A stretch of DNA of 64,000 nt from Culturomica sp. Its GTDB lineage: Bacteria > Bacteroidota > Bacteroidia > Bacteroidales > Marinifilaceae. A program made the position numbers and the translations under genes. The notes below the pieces were generated by a model, which was not told the DNA's origin, did no database searches, and saw only the letters and a list, made by a program, of their open reading frames with translations. This document shows, piece after piece, positions 42,201 through 52,139 of the stretch (positions are counted from its first letter, which is position 1; the number at the start of each line of letters is the position of its first letter). The DNA lies in the NCBI GenBank assembly GCA_031262745.1, contig JAISHE010000005.1, positions 27,519 to 91,518 of the forward strand. Reading direction: 5' to 3'.

Positions 42201-42938
42201 TCATGAAAATTTATTATGATTTAATATTGTATTCATCCCAATTAATCCGAGATTTCTTTCGATTTTAACATTCCGCTGTATTAGATCACCGACGAGATCG
42301 GAATCTCCTCCTGTAACAACTACTAATCCGTCGGGATTTTTATTTAGAAAATAAAATGTGTAACCGATCACCTCAAAGCGTACTCCGGAAAAAACTCCGT
42401 TGGCAATGGCAGTTCGTGTGTCTTTACCGCAAAAAGCATCTTCCTTTTTTGCTTCGTCTATGCTAACGAGAGGCAGGAGTTCGGTCATGTTATGCAGAGC
42501 ATTTAAGCGCATTGTATAGCCGGGAGCAATGTTGCCGCCGAGAAATGCACCGTCGCGGTCAACATAGTCGTATGTGATGGCTGTGCCTGCGTCTATGATA
42601 AGCATTTTTCTTTCCTTAAACGAAAAGGCTGCACCTACGGCATTTGCTATGCGGTCGAATCCGAGAGTATTCTTACTGTTATAATCTATCTTAATGGGAA
42701 ATCTCATTGAATTGTCTGCTTCCGTAATGAAAGTGCAGTAATTTTCGAGTTCGTCGTAAACATCATCTTCCACGTGATTACTTCCACCTATAAGAGCTTT
42801 AAAAACGTGTCCTTCATTTTTGTAAGCATAGATATTTTCAAACAAGTCATCGACGGTTGAGCCGCTACTTATAAGTTGTTTCCCGACAAAAAAACCGAAT
42901 TTCATATTCGTATTGCCACAATCGATCACTAAATTCAT
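42201..42938 (-). CDS. coaX: type III pantothenate kinase
   Basis: NLVIDCGNTNMKFGFF...GFDRIANAVGAAFSF...LIIDAGTAITYDYVDRDGAFLGGNIAPGYTMR. Confidence 0.95.
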   Translation of the reverse strand: MNLVIDCGNTNMKFGFFVGKQLISSGSTVDDLFENIYAYKNEGHVFKALIGGSNHVEDDVYDELENYCTFITEADNSMRFPIKIDYNSKNTLGFDRIANAVGAAFSFKERKMLIIDAGTAITYDYVDRDGAFLGGNIAPGYTMRLNALHNMTELLPLVSIDEAKKEDAFCGKDTRTAIANGVFSGVRFEVIGYTFYFLNKNPDGLVVVTGGDSDLVGDLIQRNVKIERNLGLIGMNTILNHNKFS

Positions 42939-42942
42939 TTGA

Positions 42943-45900
42943 TTAATTTATAGTGTATTCATACATTTTTTCTATGCAAAGATATAATTTATCTATGTTA
43001 TTTACGTTAGAAAAGGTTAAAGTTAGTTTATTGTTTCTTTCACTCATTTGTGAGGACACGATTTGCTGTTGAATAAATTTTAAAATTGCAGCAAATGTTT
43101 TTCCCGAATAGTAGGGGGAATTATCGTCGTTTACAAAATATAGTATTACTTTCGATTTCTTTGCCACTAAGCGTTCTATACCCATTTTCATACATTTCTT
43201 GCGTATTCTGACGATTTCCATAAGAGCTTTAACTTGGGCGGGTACTTGTCCGAAACGGTCGTTGAGGCGTTCCTCAAAGGAAATAAGTTCGCTATCGTTG
43301 GAGATATTATCAAGTTCGCGATATAGCTTAATCCTTTCGGTGATGCTTTCCACGTATGTTTCGGGTATCATAACTTCAAAGTCGGTTTCGATGACACATT
43401 CTTTCACAGGAAAATCGTCGTGCCGATCCGTTTGTGCCATAGGCATATCCGGATATTCTTCGGTGCGCAGTTCGTAGAGTGCTTCGTTGAGTATGCGTTG
43501 ATAAGTTTCGTAACCTATTTCGGAGATGAAACCGGATTGTTCGGCACCGAGAATATTGCCGGCACCTCTTATGTCCAAATCCTGCATTGCAATGTTGAAA
43601 CCGCTTCCAAGTCCGCTGAAATCTTCAATTGCTTTCAATCTGCGTCGTGCATCGGGGTTCACCAAGTCGAGAGATGGTGTCAGTAGATAACAGAATGCTT
43701 TTTTATTGGAGCGTCCCACACGTCCGCGCAATTGGTGGAGATCACTCAAACCGTAATTTTGAGCTTGATTTATAATTATTGTGTTGGCATTCGGTATATC
43801 CAAACCGGATTCTATAATAGTTGTAGCAATCAAAACATCGTAGTCGCCACGAATAAAGTCGTGCATGGTTTTTTCCATCTGTTCACCGTCCATCTGACCG
43901 TGTACGATGCAAGATTTGATTTTGGGAAGTATCCGGCTAAGCATTTCCTGAATTTGCCTGATGTTTTCCACCCTGTTATGTATGAAAAATACTTGTCCTC
44001 CGCGTGCCACCTCGTAGTTGATGGCTTCTTTGATTAGTTTTTCATCGAAGCGATGCAATTCGGTTATGATTGGGTAGCGATTTGGCGGTGGGGTGCGGAT
44101 TATTGACATATCTCTTGCACCCATGAGTGAAAATTGCAGAGTTCTCGGAATTGGAGTTGCAGTCATTGTGATTGTATCTACGTTCACCTTCAAGTGTTTC
44201 AACTTTTCTTTGACGCTCACTCCGAATTTCTGTTCCTCGTCTACAATCAACAATCCGAGATCTTTAAATACAACTTCTTTACCTGTGAGTTTGTGTGTAC
44301 CTATTATTATATCTATTTTTCCGTCTTTCAAATCGGACAGAATTCTTTTCACGTCCGACGCTTTACGCATGCGGCTGATATATTCCACAGTGCATGGCAT
44401 GCCTTTCAGTCTTTCGGAGAAAGTGTTGTAGTGTTGATATGCTAAAATAGTTGTGGGGACGAGTACAGCCACTTGTTTACTGTCGCCTACGGCTTTAAAT
44501 GCGGCACGTATGGCAACTTCCGTTTTACCGAATCCTACATCGCCGCAAACCAGACGATCCATAACGTTAGGTGTTTCCATGTCGTATTTCACGGCTTCGA
44601 TGGCTTTCATCTGGTCGGGCGTTTCTTCATACATAAAAGATGCCTCCATTTCTTCTTGCAAATAGCTGTCTTTACCGAAGGCGTAAGCCGGTTCGTTTTT
44701 ACGGCGTGCGTATAGTGAAATCAGTTCGCGAGCGATGTCTTTAACCTTTGATTTGGCTCTTTGTTTCAGTTTGTTCCATGCGTCGCCACCGAGTTTGTTG
44801 ACAACGGGTGCCGTTCCGTCTTTACCTCTGTATTTGGAAATTTTGTGCAGAGAGTAGAGGCTCACATAAAGTTCCGAGTTGTTTTTATACACAAGTCGTA
44901 TTACTTCCTGTTCGTTGCCGTTGTTGTTTATTTTTGTGAGACCTCCGAAGCGACCGATACCATGATCGATGTGCACTACATAATCACCCGGATGCAGGCT
45001 TTGAAGTTCATCAATACTTATAGACTCTCTGCCCTTACGTAGTTGGGAAGTTTTAAGGCTGTATTTGTGATAGCGGTCGAAAATCTGGTGTTCGGTATAA
45101 AGGCAAATGCGTATTGTTGCATCGGAAAATCCTTCGTGTATTGTACCTTTCAAATATTTGAAGTCAATATTTTGACCTTTGTCTTTAAAAATATCACGAA
45201 GTCGAAGGATTTGTTTTTCGTTTGTGGAGCATACATAAATTTGATAACCGTCATTGATACGTGTTTTTAATGTTTCGGCGAAGATATCATAATTCTTGTT
45301 GATGTTTGGTTGTGCTTCACATTGCAAGTCGATTGAGGTGCCACGAAAGAACAGGTCGGGACCCCATTCGATGACGGTGCCACGTTCAATGAAATCGAAT
45401 AGATCGGTTTCGCTACCGAGTATTTCATGACATTCTTCATTTTCGGTTCGCAGATTGCGGATTTTGTCATTTGCAAAAAGTCCGTTTTTCAACCACCACA
45501 CGGGTTGTTCGTCGAAATAGGATAGCAAATCGGTGTAGGTATAGTCTTCCGATGAACGGCTGAGATCGGGTACAATGGAGACTTTGTCTGTTGTTCTTTC
45601 CGACAGTTGTGTTTCTATGTCGAAGTATCGAATTGTTTCCACTTCATCACCGAAGAAGTCAATCCTTATTGGCATGTCTTCTGCGTAGGAATAGATGTCC
45701 ACTATACTTCCTCTGATGGAGAACTGTCCGGGTTCATAAACAAATTCGCTGCGATTGAATCCGTATTCGGACAGCAGATTTTCAAGGAATGTTATAGAGA
45801 TTTTTTCACCCTTAGTAAGTGTCATCGACATTTCGTGTAGGGTATGTTTCTCAATAACACGCTCGGCAAAAGCTTCCGGATAGGTAACAATCACTCTCGT

Positions 45901-46245
45901 GCGTCGGTTGGCAATTCTGTCTAACACTTCTGTGCGTGCGGAAACGGAATCGTTATCTTTTTCTTCCGTGCGTATCAGTCGTTTGTAGGATGAAGGCAGG
46001 AAAGAAACACTATTTTCGTCCAACAGTGCCGTCATATCGTTGTAGAAGTATGCTGCTTCCTCGCGGTCGTTGAGCATGGCAATATGGATGCGGTTGTTTT
46101 TAGGCATTAAATAGCTAAGCATGACCGCCACAGCGGAACCTGCATTGCCGTTTAATCTGTATTTGCCGCCTTGTTCGATTGCTTTCAGCAATTTGTTGCT
46201 ACCGGGTGCATTGTTATATAATATTAGGATTTCTTTAAGTTTCAC
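42943..46245 (-). CDS. mfd: transcription-repair coupling factor
   Basis: VCGDVGFGKTEVAIRAAFKAV...HIDHGIGRFGGL...LRGRVGRSNKKAFCYLL; 1100 aa. Confidence 0.96.
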   Translation of the reverse strand: MKLKEILILYNNAPGSNKLLKAIEQGGKYRLNGNAGSAVAVMLSYLMPKNNRIHIAMLNDREEAAYFYNDMTALLDENSVSFLPSSYKRLIRTEEKDNDSVSARTEVLDRIANRRTRVIVTYPEAFAERVIEKHTLHEMSMTLTKGEKISITFLENLLSEYGFNRSEFVYEPGQFSIRGSIVDIYSYAEDMPIRIDFFGDEVETIRYFDIETQLSERTTDKVSIVPDLSRSSEDYTYTDLLSYFDEQPVWWLKNGLFANDKIRNLRTENEECHEILGSETDLFDFIERGTVIEWGPDLFFRGTSIDLQCEAQPNINKNYDIFAETLKTRINDGYQIYVCSTNEKQILRLRDIFKDKGQNIDFKYLKGTIHEGFSDATIRICLYTEHQIFDRYHKYSLKTSQLRKGRESISIDELQSLHPGDYVVHIDHGIGRFGGLTKINNNGNEQEVIRLVYKNNSELYVSLYSLHKISKYRGKDGTAPVVNKLGGDAWNKLKQRAKSKVKDIARELISLYARRKNEPAYAFGKDSYLQEEMEASFMYEETPDQMKAIEAVKYDMETPNVMDRLVCGDVGFGKTEVAIRAAFKAVGDSKQVAVLVPTTILAYQHYNTFSERLKGMPCTVEYISRMRKASDVKRILSDLKDGKIDIIIGTHKLTGKEVVFKDLGLLIVDEEQKFGVSVKEKLKHLKVNVDTITMTATPIPRTLQFSLMGARDMSIIRTPPPNRYPIITELHRFDEKLIKEAINYEVARGGQVFFIHNRVENIRQIQEMLSRILPKIKSCIVHGQMDGEQMEKTMHDFIRGDYDVLIATTIIESGLDIPNANTIIINQAQNYGLSDLHQLRGRVGRSNKKAFCYLLTPSLDLVNPDARRRLKAIEDFSGLGSGFNIAMQDLDIRGAGNILGAEQSGFISEIGYETYQRILNEALYELRTEEYPDMPMAQTDRHDDFPVKECVIETDFEVMIPETYVESITERIKLYRELDNISNDSELISFEERLNDRFGQVPAQVKALMEIVRIRKKCMKMGIERLVAKKSKVILYFVNDDNSPYYSGKTFAAILKFIQQQIVSSQMSERNNKLTLTFSNVNNIDKLYLCIEKMYEYTIN

Positions 46246-46274
46246 CTTAATATATATATATGGTATAATCTAAT

Positions 46275-47738
46275 CTAATACGTCTTTTCCTGTTTTGTGA
46301 GTTCCTGTTCAAATTGTCGTTTACCGGCTTCGATTTCGTTATATGTGCATGGACCGCTGATACATCCGCCTTCGCATGACATTATTTCGAGAAATTGTGC
46401 CGGTGCTTTGCCCGTTTTGGCGTATGCACGGAGACTGTTAATAGTTTTCTTATCAATATTTGCAATTTGAGTTGCGTTTATTTTTGCTCCGTCTTCTTTT
46501 AGGTACGCTTTCACGGCGTTCATAACTCCTCCGGATTTTCCGAAGCCGTGTGCTTCCCTCACGGAGGAAAACTCCATTGCGTAGGGCTGTGTCTCTTCGA
46601 TATGAATGTTTAAACCGTCGAATACGGATGATACCTCCTCAAATGTCATCACGAAATCTACGGCTTCATCCCGTTGCGCTTCTTTGCGTTTTGCGGCACA
46701 TGGTCCGATGAACACTATTTTTGCATCGGGATAACGTTCTTTTGCGATACGAGCCGTGTAATACATCGGTGAACCGGTGGAAGAAACGTAGGGTTGCATC
46801 GTTGGAAGATGCTTTTTGACAAGTTCGATGTATGCGGGACAGCAGGAAGTGGTCATAAACTTTTGACCTTCCGCAAGTTTTTCTACAAGTTCGGCGGCTT
46901 CGTTGCTAACGGTGTTCATTGCACCTTGTGCAACTTCGACTACATCAGTGAAACCGATTTCTTTCAATGCTCCGTAGACTTGTTCGACAGTGGTGTTAAA
47001 TTGTCCTAAAATGGAAGGTGCCACGATTGCTACCAGCTTCTCGCCTTTCCTTATCTTTTGAAGAATGTCGAACACTTGTGATATTTCAAATATTGCACCG
47101 AAAGGGCAGGCGTTAAGGCATTTGCCGCAGTATATACATTTGTTTTCATCAATATGCTCAATACCCGTATCGTCTTTGCTGATTGCTTTAACGGGGCATG
47201 CTTCCTCACACGGAACGGGTATGTAGACAATAGCGTGGTAGGGACAATTTCTTTGGCAGATGCCGCAACTGATACAAGCATCGTGGTCAATCCATGCTTT
47301 GCCGGTGGTGGCATCAACGTGAACGGCTTTTTTAGGGCAGTTTGCCTGACAGCTTCTTGCGGTGCAACCGCGACAAAGGTTTGTGATTTCGTAATTGATT
47401 TGTACGCATGCCGAACATGCTTCGTCGATTACGCACATTATATTTTCTTTCGGTAGTCCGTTTTCAGCACGTTGCAAGGCGTGTGAGGCATACTGTGAAA
47501 GGGGAGTGAGTTCGTCCGTTTCATCCTTCATGTCGAGACCTAAAAGCGGCAGTGATTTATATTTCCAAACGGCACGTTCTTTGTGAACGCAGCAACGTCC
47601 CGCATGTTTTGATCGGCGCGGACTTAATTCGATAGGAAGGTGGTTGATACGTTCTTCCAATTCATTATTTTTCCAAAGTTTCACCAGCTCGGTAAGCAAG
47701 CGGTGGCGTACAATCATGATATTATTAGTGAAAGCCAT
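46275..47738 (-). CDS. monomeric [FeFe] hydrogenase, group-B-like
   Basis: Several CxxCxxC ferredoxin motifs plus H-cluster motifs TSCCPAY, GPCAAKRKEA, EIMSCEGGCISG with all ligand cysteines. Confidence 0.85.
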   Translation of the reverse strand: MAFTNNIMIVRHRLLTELVKLWKNNELEERINHLPIELSPRRSKHAGRCCVHKERAVWKYKSLPLLGLDMKDETDELTPLSQYASHALQRAENGLPKENIMCVIDEACSACVQINYEITNLCRGCTARSCQANCPKKAVHVDATTGKAWIDHDACISCGICQRNCPYHAIVYIPVPCEEACPVKAISKDDTGIEHIDENKCIYCGKCLNACPFGAIFEISQVFDILQKIRKGEKLVAIVAPSILGQFNTTVEQVYGALKEIGFTDVVEVAQGAMNTVSNEAAELVEKLAEGQKFMTTSCCPAYIELVKKHLPTMQPYVSSTGSPMYYTARIAKERYPDAKIVFIGPCAAKRKEAQRDEAVDFVMTFEEVSSVFDGLNIHIEETQPYAMEFSSVREAHGFGKSGGVMNAVKAYLKEDGAKINATQIANIDKKTINSLRAYAKTGKAPAQFLEIMSCEGGCISGPCTYNEIEAGKRQFEQELTKQEKTY

Positions 47739-47850
47739 TAATTACGGATTGAATTTTAGTTGTTAGTAATAGTTTTTATTGTTATGCAAAAATAACCGAA
47801 TTAATTGACTATTTTTGCCTTTGTCGCATAAATTATAAACACAAGTTGTA

Positions 47851-49026
47851 ATGTATTCAAAAAAACACAGTTACATGCTCACCTTAGGGCATTTGTGTAC
47901 GGATCTGAATCAAGGGGCGATTTCTGCCATGCTACCTTTTGTTATAGCTCACTACGGATTTAGTTATGCAAGGGCGTCGATGCTGGTGCTTGGTTGTAGC
48001 ATTGTTTCCTCTGTGGTGCAACCGCTTTTCGGTTGGATGGGCGACCGTTTTCAACGTCCGTGGCTCATGAGTTTAGGTATTTTCCTTGCCGGTTTCGGTA
48101 TTTTTATGATGGGACTTTTCAGCACATTTTTACCTTTATTTTGTTGTACAATGCTCACCGGTGTCGGAATTGCACTGTTTCATCCCGAAGGCGGACGATT
48201 GGCGAATGTGGTGGCAGGAGCTAATAAAGGTACGGGCATTGGTAACTTTGCTGTTGGAGGTAATCTTGGTTTTGCGGTGGGTCCGTTGCTGGTGGCACTA
48301 ACATTTCCTTATCTCGGTATGCGCGGAGCATTAATTTTTATTATTCCCGCTCTGATTGCATCGGTGTTGTTGCTAACTCAGAACCGTAAATTTACCGAAC
48401 TCAGTGTTCTTGAAGAGAAACGTAAGAAAAAAGCGGGTGAACTCGGTTTGAAGGATAATTGGCGAGAGTTTTGGAAGGTAACCACCGTCAACATTATGCG
48501 TTCCGTTATTTCCCGCAGTCATTTGGTTTTCATACCATTATTTTGGGTTGCAATCTTCAATCAAAGCGATGCCAACGGTGCTATGATGATTACGATTTTC
48601 ACATTTGTGGGGGCGTTTGCCACGTTCTTAGGCGGACGTATTGCCGACCGTATAGGCTTCAAAAATGAAATTATCATTTGTGGGGTATTGATGACGTTAA
48701 GTATCTTCGGTTTCCTTTTTGCACAAAATATTATTTTGGCAGGCATACTTGTTATACTGACATCTGTTTTCATAAATCTTGCTTACAGTCCCATTGTGGC
48801 ACTTTCACAAGGTTATTTGCCCAACCACATCGGTTTGGCAAGCGGCATATCTCTTGGGGTGGTGGTTAGCATGGGGGCGGTAGCAGCTCCGTTTCTCGGA
48901 ATGGTCGGAGATGCACACGGTTTGCTCACCGTGTTTGTAATAATCTGTATAGTAAGTTTTGTATCCCTTGTATTTTCGTTATTCTTGAAAAACGACAAAG
49001 CAGTATCGTCATCCTCCGGTCGCTGA
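47851..49026 (+). CDS. MFS transporter, fosmidomycin-resistance (Fsr)-like
   Basis: 12-TM MFS, LTLGHLCTDLNQGAISAMLPF, TGVGIALFHPEGGRLANVV; last residues and stop lie in a repeat hairpin. Confidence 0.85.
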   Translation: MYSKKHSYMLTLGHLCTDLNQGAISAMLPFVIAHYGFSYARASMLVLGCSIVSSVVQPLFGWMGDRFQRPWLMSLGIFLAGFGIFMMGLFSTFLPLFCCTMLTGVGIALFHPEGGRLANVVAGANKGTGIGNFAVGGNLGFAVGPLLVALTFPYLGMRGALIFIIPALIASVLLLTQNRKFTELSVLEEKRKKKAGELGLKDNWREFWKVTTVNIMRSVISRSHLVFIPLFWVAIFNQSDANGAMMITIFTFVGAFATFLGGRIADRIGFKNEIIICGVLMTLSIFGFLFAQNIILAGILVILTSVFINLAYSPIVALSQGYLPNHIGLASGISLGVVVSMGAVAAPFLGMVGDAHGLLTVFVIICIVSFVSLVFSLFLKNDKAVSSSSGR

Positions 49027-49424
49027 CCGGATATGTTGTAGGGGCGTATGGCATACGCCCGAAAAATTAACAATGGATTGAAATGCCCCAGTAATGTCGC
49101 CAACCCTCGTAGGGGCAACCCTTGTGGTTGCCCATTGTTTGTTATCCCATTGTTATTTTGGGCAACCACAAGGGTTGCCCCTACGATTGACAATGGGTTT
49201 AAACCCATTGTTATTGTATGGAATACGCCCAAACGATGTACGGGCGGGGTCTGCCCGCCCAATTGAAAACGGGGCGGGCGAACCCCGCCCCTACGAGGAC
49301 ACCGCCAACACGGATTATTCGGATGTACGGGCGTTGCATGCAACGCCCGATGATGATGTCGGTGTATATTGTAGGGGCGTATACCATACGCCCCTACAAT
49401 ATATCCGGTCGCTGACCGGAGGAT
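49011..49424. mobile_element. cluster B: 414-bp MITE-like unit with 50-bp terminal inverted repeats and nested palindromes
   Basis: 49011-49060 matches the reverse complement of 49375-49424 at 45 of 50 positions by hand alignment; internal perfect 27-bp inverted repeat 49108-49134 / 49159-49185. Confidence 0.7.
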
Positions 49425-49425
49425 G

Positions 49426-49740
49426 TCCACTAATTTTACAATTGAGTGCACTAATTTTGGAAATTAGTCTACTAATTTTGCGATTGAGTACACTAATTTT
49501 AGAAATTAGTCCACTAATTTTACGATTGAGTGCACTAACTTTGGAAATTAGTCTACTAATTTTGCGATTGAGTACACTAATTTTAGAAATTAGTCCACTA
49601 ATTTTACGATTGAGTGCACTAACTTTGGAAATTAGTCCACTAATTTTACGATTGAGTGCACTAACTTTGGAAATTAGTCCACTAATTTTGCGATTGAGTA
49701 TACTAATTTTGGAAATTAGTCCACTAATTTTAGAAATTTT
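49426..49740. repeat. 21-bp minisatellite, 15 units, 42/84-bp higher-order pattern
   Basis: Alternating TCCACTAATTTTACGATTGAG and TGCACTAACTTTGGAAATTAG units at exact 21-bp spacing. Confidence 0.97.
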
Positions 49741-49794
49741 AGACACACATTTTGAGCATATATATAAAGATTTTATGTAAGTTTGTAGTGTTTT

Positions 49795-50805
49795 ATGAAA
49801 TCTATGAGTAATAACAGGAATATATCTTTAACGGATTACAATTCTTTTCGCACATCAGCATTTGCAAAGTTCTTTTGCGAACCCCAAAGTATCACCGAAA
49901 TCAAATCATGCTTGCAATTACATGCCGCTGAGGACAAATTAATCATCGGAGGCGGTTGCAATTTGTTTTTCACTAAGGATTTTGAGGGACTTGTGGTGCA
50001 TCCTTTATTAAAGGGCGTAGCGAAGCTTTCGGAAACGGCTGATTGGGTAGATGTGGAGGCGATGGCAGGCGAGAATTGGGACGATTTCGTGAAACAATGT
50101 GTTGATGCGGGTTATGCGGGTTTGGAAAACTTGTCTTTGATACCGGGTACGGTGGGTGCAGCTCCGGTTCAAAACATCGGTGCCTACGGAGCGGAAGCGA
50201 AAGACTGTATTTTGGAGGTGAAGACTTTGAATATGTCGGATCTCGGTTTGCGTAGCTTTTCAAATGAGGAATGCAGGTTCGATTATCGTGAGAGTTTTTT
50301 CAAGTATAATCGTGAGTTTTTGATTACGTCCGTTGTTTTCCGTTTGTATAAGAATTTCAATTATCAACCGAGATACAAGGAACTTAACGAGGAATTAAGT
50401 ATGTTCCCCTCTCCCACTTTGCAACAGGTTAGAGATGCCGTCATCACCATTCGCCGGCGCAAGTTGCCCGATGAGCGGGAATTGCCTAATGCAGGTTCGT
50501 TCTTTAAAAACCCTTATATAAGCAAGGAAAAGGTTGAGGAGTTGTCCGGCAATTATCCTAATCTGCCCGTTTTTCCCACTGCCGACGGCAACAGTTACAA
50601 AACGTCGGCAGCTTTTTTGATTGATAAGGCGGGATTTAAGGGTGTGAGAGACGGAAATGTGGGCACATATTCCAAACAACCTTTGATAATAGTAAACTAC
50701 GGCACTCCCAACGGTAAAAACATTGTGGCATTTATGCACAAAATTCAAGAAAACGTAGAGAGGTTATTCGGAATAAAATTGGAACCGGAAGTAAGAATTT
50801 TATAA
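49795..50805 (+). CDS. murB: UDP-N-acetylenolpyruvoylglucosamine reductase
   Basis: LIIGGGCNLFF...ENLSLIPGTVGAAPVQNIGAYGAE...ELPNAGSFFKNP. Confidence 0.95.
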   Translation: MKSMSNNRNISLTDYNSFRTSAFAKFFCEPQSITEIKSCLQLHAAEDKLIIGGGCNLFFTKDFEGLVVHPLLKGVAKLSETADWVDVEAMAGENWDDFVKQCVDAGYAGLENLSLIPGTVGAAPVQNIGAYGAEAKDCILEVKTLNMSDLGLRSFSNEECRFDYRESFFKYNREFLITSVVFRLYKNFNYQPRYKELNEELSMFPSPTLQQVRDAVITIRRRKLPDERELPNAGSFFKNPYISKEKVEELSGNYPNLPVFPTADGNSYKTSAAFLIDKAGFKGVRDGNVGTYSKQPLIIVNYGTPNGKNIVAFMHKIQENVERLFGIKLEPEVRIL

Positions 50806-50816
50806 AAAATAAGAAT

Positions 50817-52121
50817 ATGGCATCATTTATAGTAGAAGGCAGATGCAGGATGAAAGGCGAAATAACGGCACAGGGAGCAAAAAACGAAGCCTTGCAGGTT
50901 ATTTGTGCCACATTGCTGACGGAAAAGGAAGTTGTGATTGAAAACATTCCCAATATTTTGGATGTTAATAATCTCATTGACCTTTTGAGCGACATGGGTG
51001 TGGAAACAGCAAGAATAAAAGAGGGTACGTGGTCGTTTAAGGCATCTAATATTGATACCGCCTATCTGCAAAGTCCGGAATTTTTGAAAAAAGTGGCTGC
51101 TTTGAGAGGTTCCATTATGATAATCGGACCTTTGATAGCACGTTTCGGCTACGCTCTTATGCCCAAACCCGGAGGCGACAAGATAGGAAGAAGACGTTTG
51201 GACACGCATTTGATAGGCATACAGAAATTGGGAGCCGAGTTTGCATACGATGAGGCAAGGCAATTGTACAGCATCACGGCAGATAAGTTGCGCGGCACGT
51301 ATATGCTGCTCGACGAGGCTTCCGTTACCGGCACTGCGAACATAATCATGACAGCCGTACTTGCAGACGGTGAAACCACTATCTACAACGCTGCCTGCGA
51401 ACCCTACATTCAGCAACTTTGCCGGATGTTAAACAATATGGGTGCAAAGATTAAAGGTGTTGGGTCAAACCTTTTGTGTATCGAAGGCGTGAGTTCTCTC
51501 GGTGGTACTCGCCACCGTATTCTGCCCGATATGATTGAGGTGGGCAGTTTTATAGGCATGTCGGCAATCACTAATTCCGACATCACCATTAAAGACGTTG
51601 CCTACGATGAGCTGGGAATTATTCCCGACACTTTCCGCCGACTCGGTATAACGGTGGAACGCATAGGCGACTCTATTCACGTTCCTCCTCAGGACGAATA
51701 TTACATTGAAACATTTTTGGACGGTTCGATACTGACAATTGCCGATGCGCCTTGGCCCGGACTGACACCCGACCTTTTGAGCGTTATTCTGGTGGTGGCA
51801 ACTCAGGCAAAAGGTTCTATTCTTATCCACCAGAAAATGTTTGAAAGCCGTCTGTTCTTCGTTGATAAGTTGATAGACATGGGTGCGCAGATAATACTTT
51901 GCGACCCCCACAGGGCAACGGTAATCGGTAGCGGCAGACGCACAATGCGTGCCGGCGTTATCACCTCTCCCGATATTCGTGCCGGTATTGCCCTTCTGCT
52001 GGCTTCAATGTGTGCCGAAGGTAAAAGCACTATCCACAACATCGAACAGATAGATCGCGGTTATGAAAATATTGATGTACGCTTAAACCGAGTGGGTGCA
52101 AGCATTTTAAGATTAGATTAA
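50817..52121 (+). CDS. murA: UDP-N-acetylglucosamine 1-carboxyvinyltransferase
   Basis: GEITAQGAKNEALQVICATLLT...DIRAGIALLLASMCAEGKSTIHNIEQIDRGYENID. Confidence 0.95.
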   Translation: MASFIVEGRCRMKGEITAQGAKNEALQVICATLLTEKEVVIENIPNILDVNNLIDLLSDMGVETARIKEGTWSFKASNIDTAYLQSPEFLKKVAALRGSIMIIGPLIARFGYALMPKPGGDKIGRRRLDTHLIGIQKLGAEFAYDEARQLYSITADKLRGTYMLLDEASVTGTANIIMTAVLADGETTIYNAACEPYIQQLCRMLNNMGAKIKGVGSNLLCIEGVSSLGGTRHRILPDMIEVGSFIGMSAITNSDITIKDVAYDELGIIPDTFRRLGITVERIGDSIHVPPQDEYYIETFLDGSILTIADAPWPGLTPDLLSVILVVATQAKGSILIHQKMFESRLFFVDKLIDMGAQIILCDPHRATVIGSGRRTMRAGVITSPDIRAGIALLLASMCAEGKSTIHNIEQIDRGYENIDVRLNRVGASILRLD

Positions 52122-52139
52122 TTCAAATAAAAAATATAT

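Noticed and set aside
43199-45840. Many plus-strand ORFs opposite mfd
   Set aside because: Antisense shadow ORFs with no recognisable domains inside a conserved gene.
49426-49740. CRISPR-like array
   Set aside because: Units are contiguous without unique spacers and no cas genes are present; it is a minisatellite.
49094-49780. 228-aa plus ORF and 143-aa minus ORF (LILRLSALTLEIS / KISGLISKVSALNR repeats)
   Set aside because: Products of a tandem array whose period is divisible by 3 and so is open on both strands; not supported as genes.
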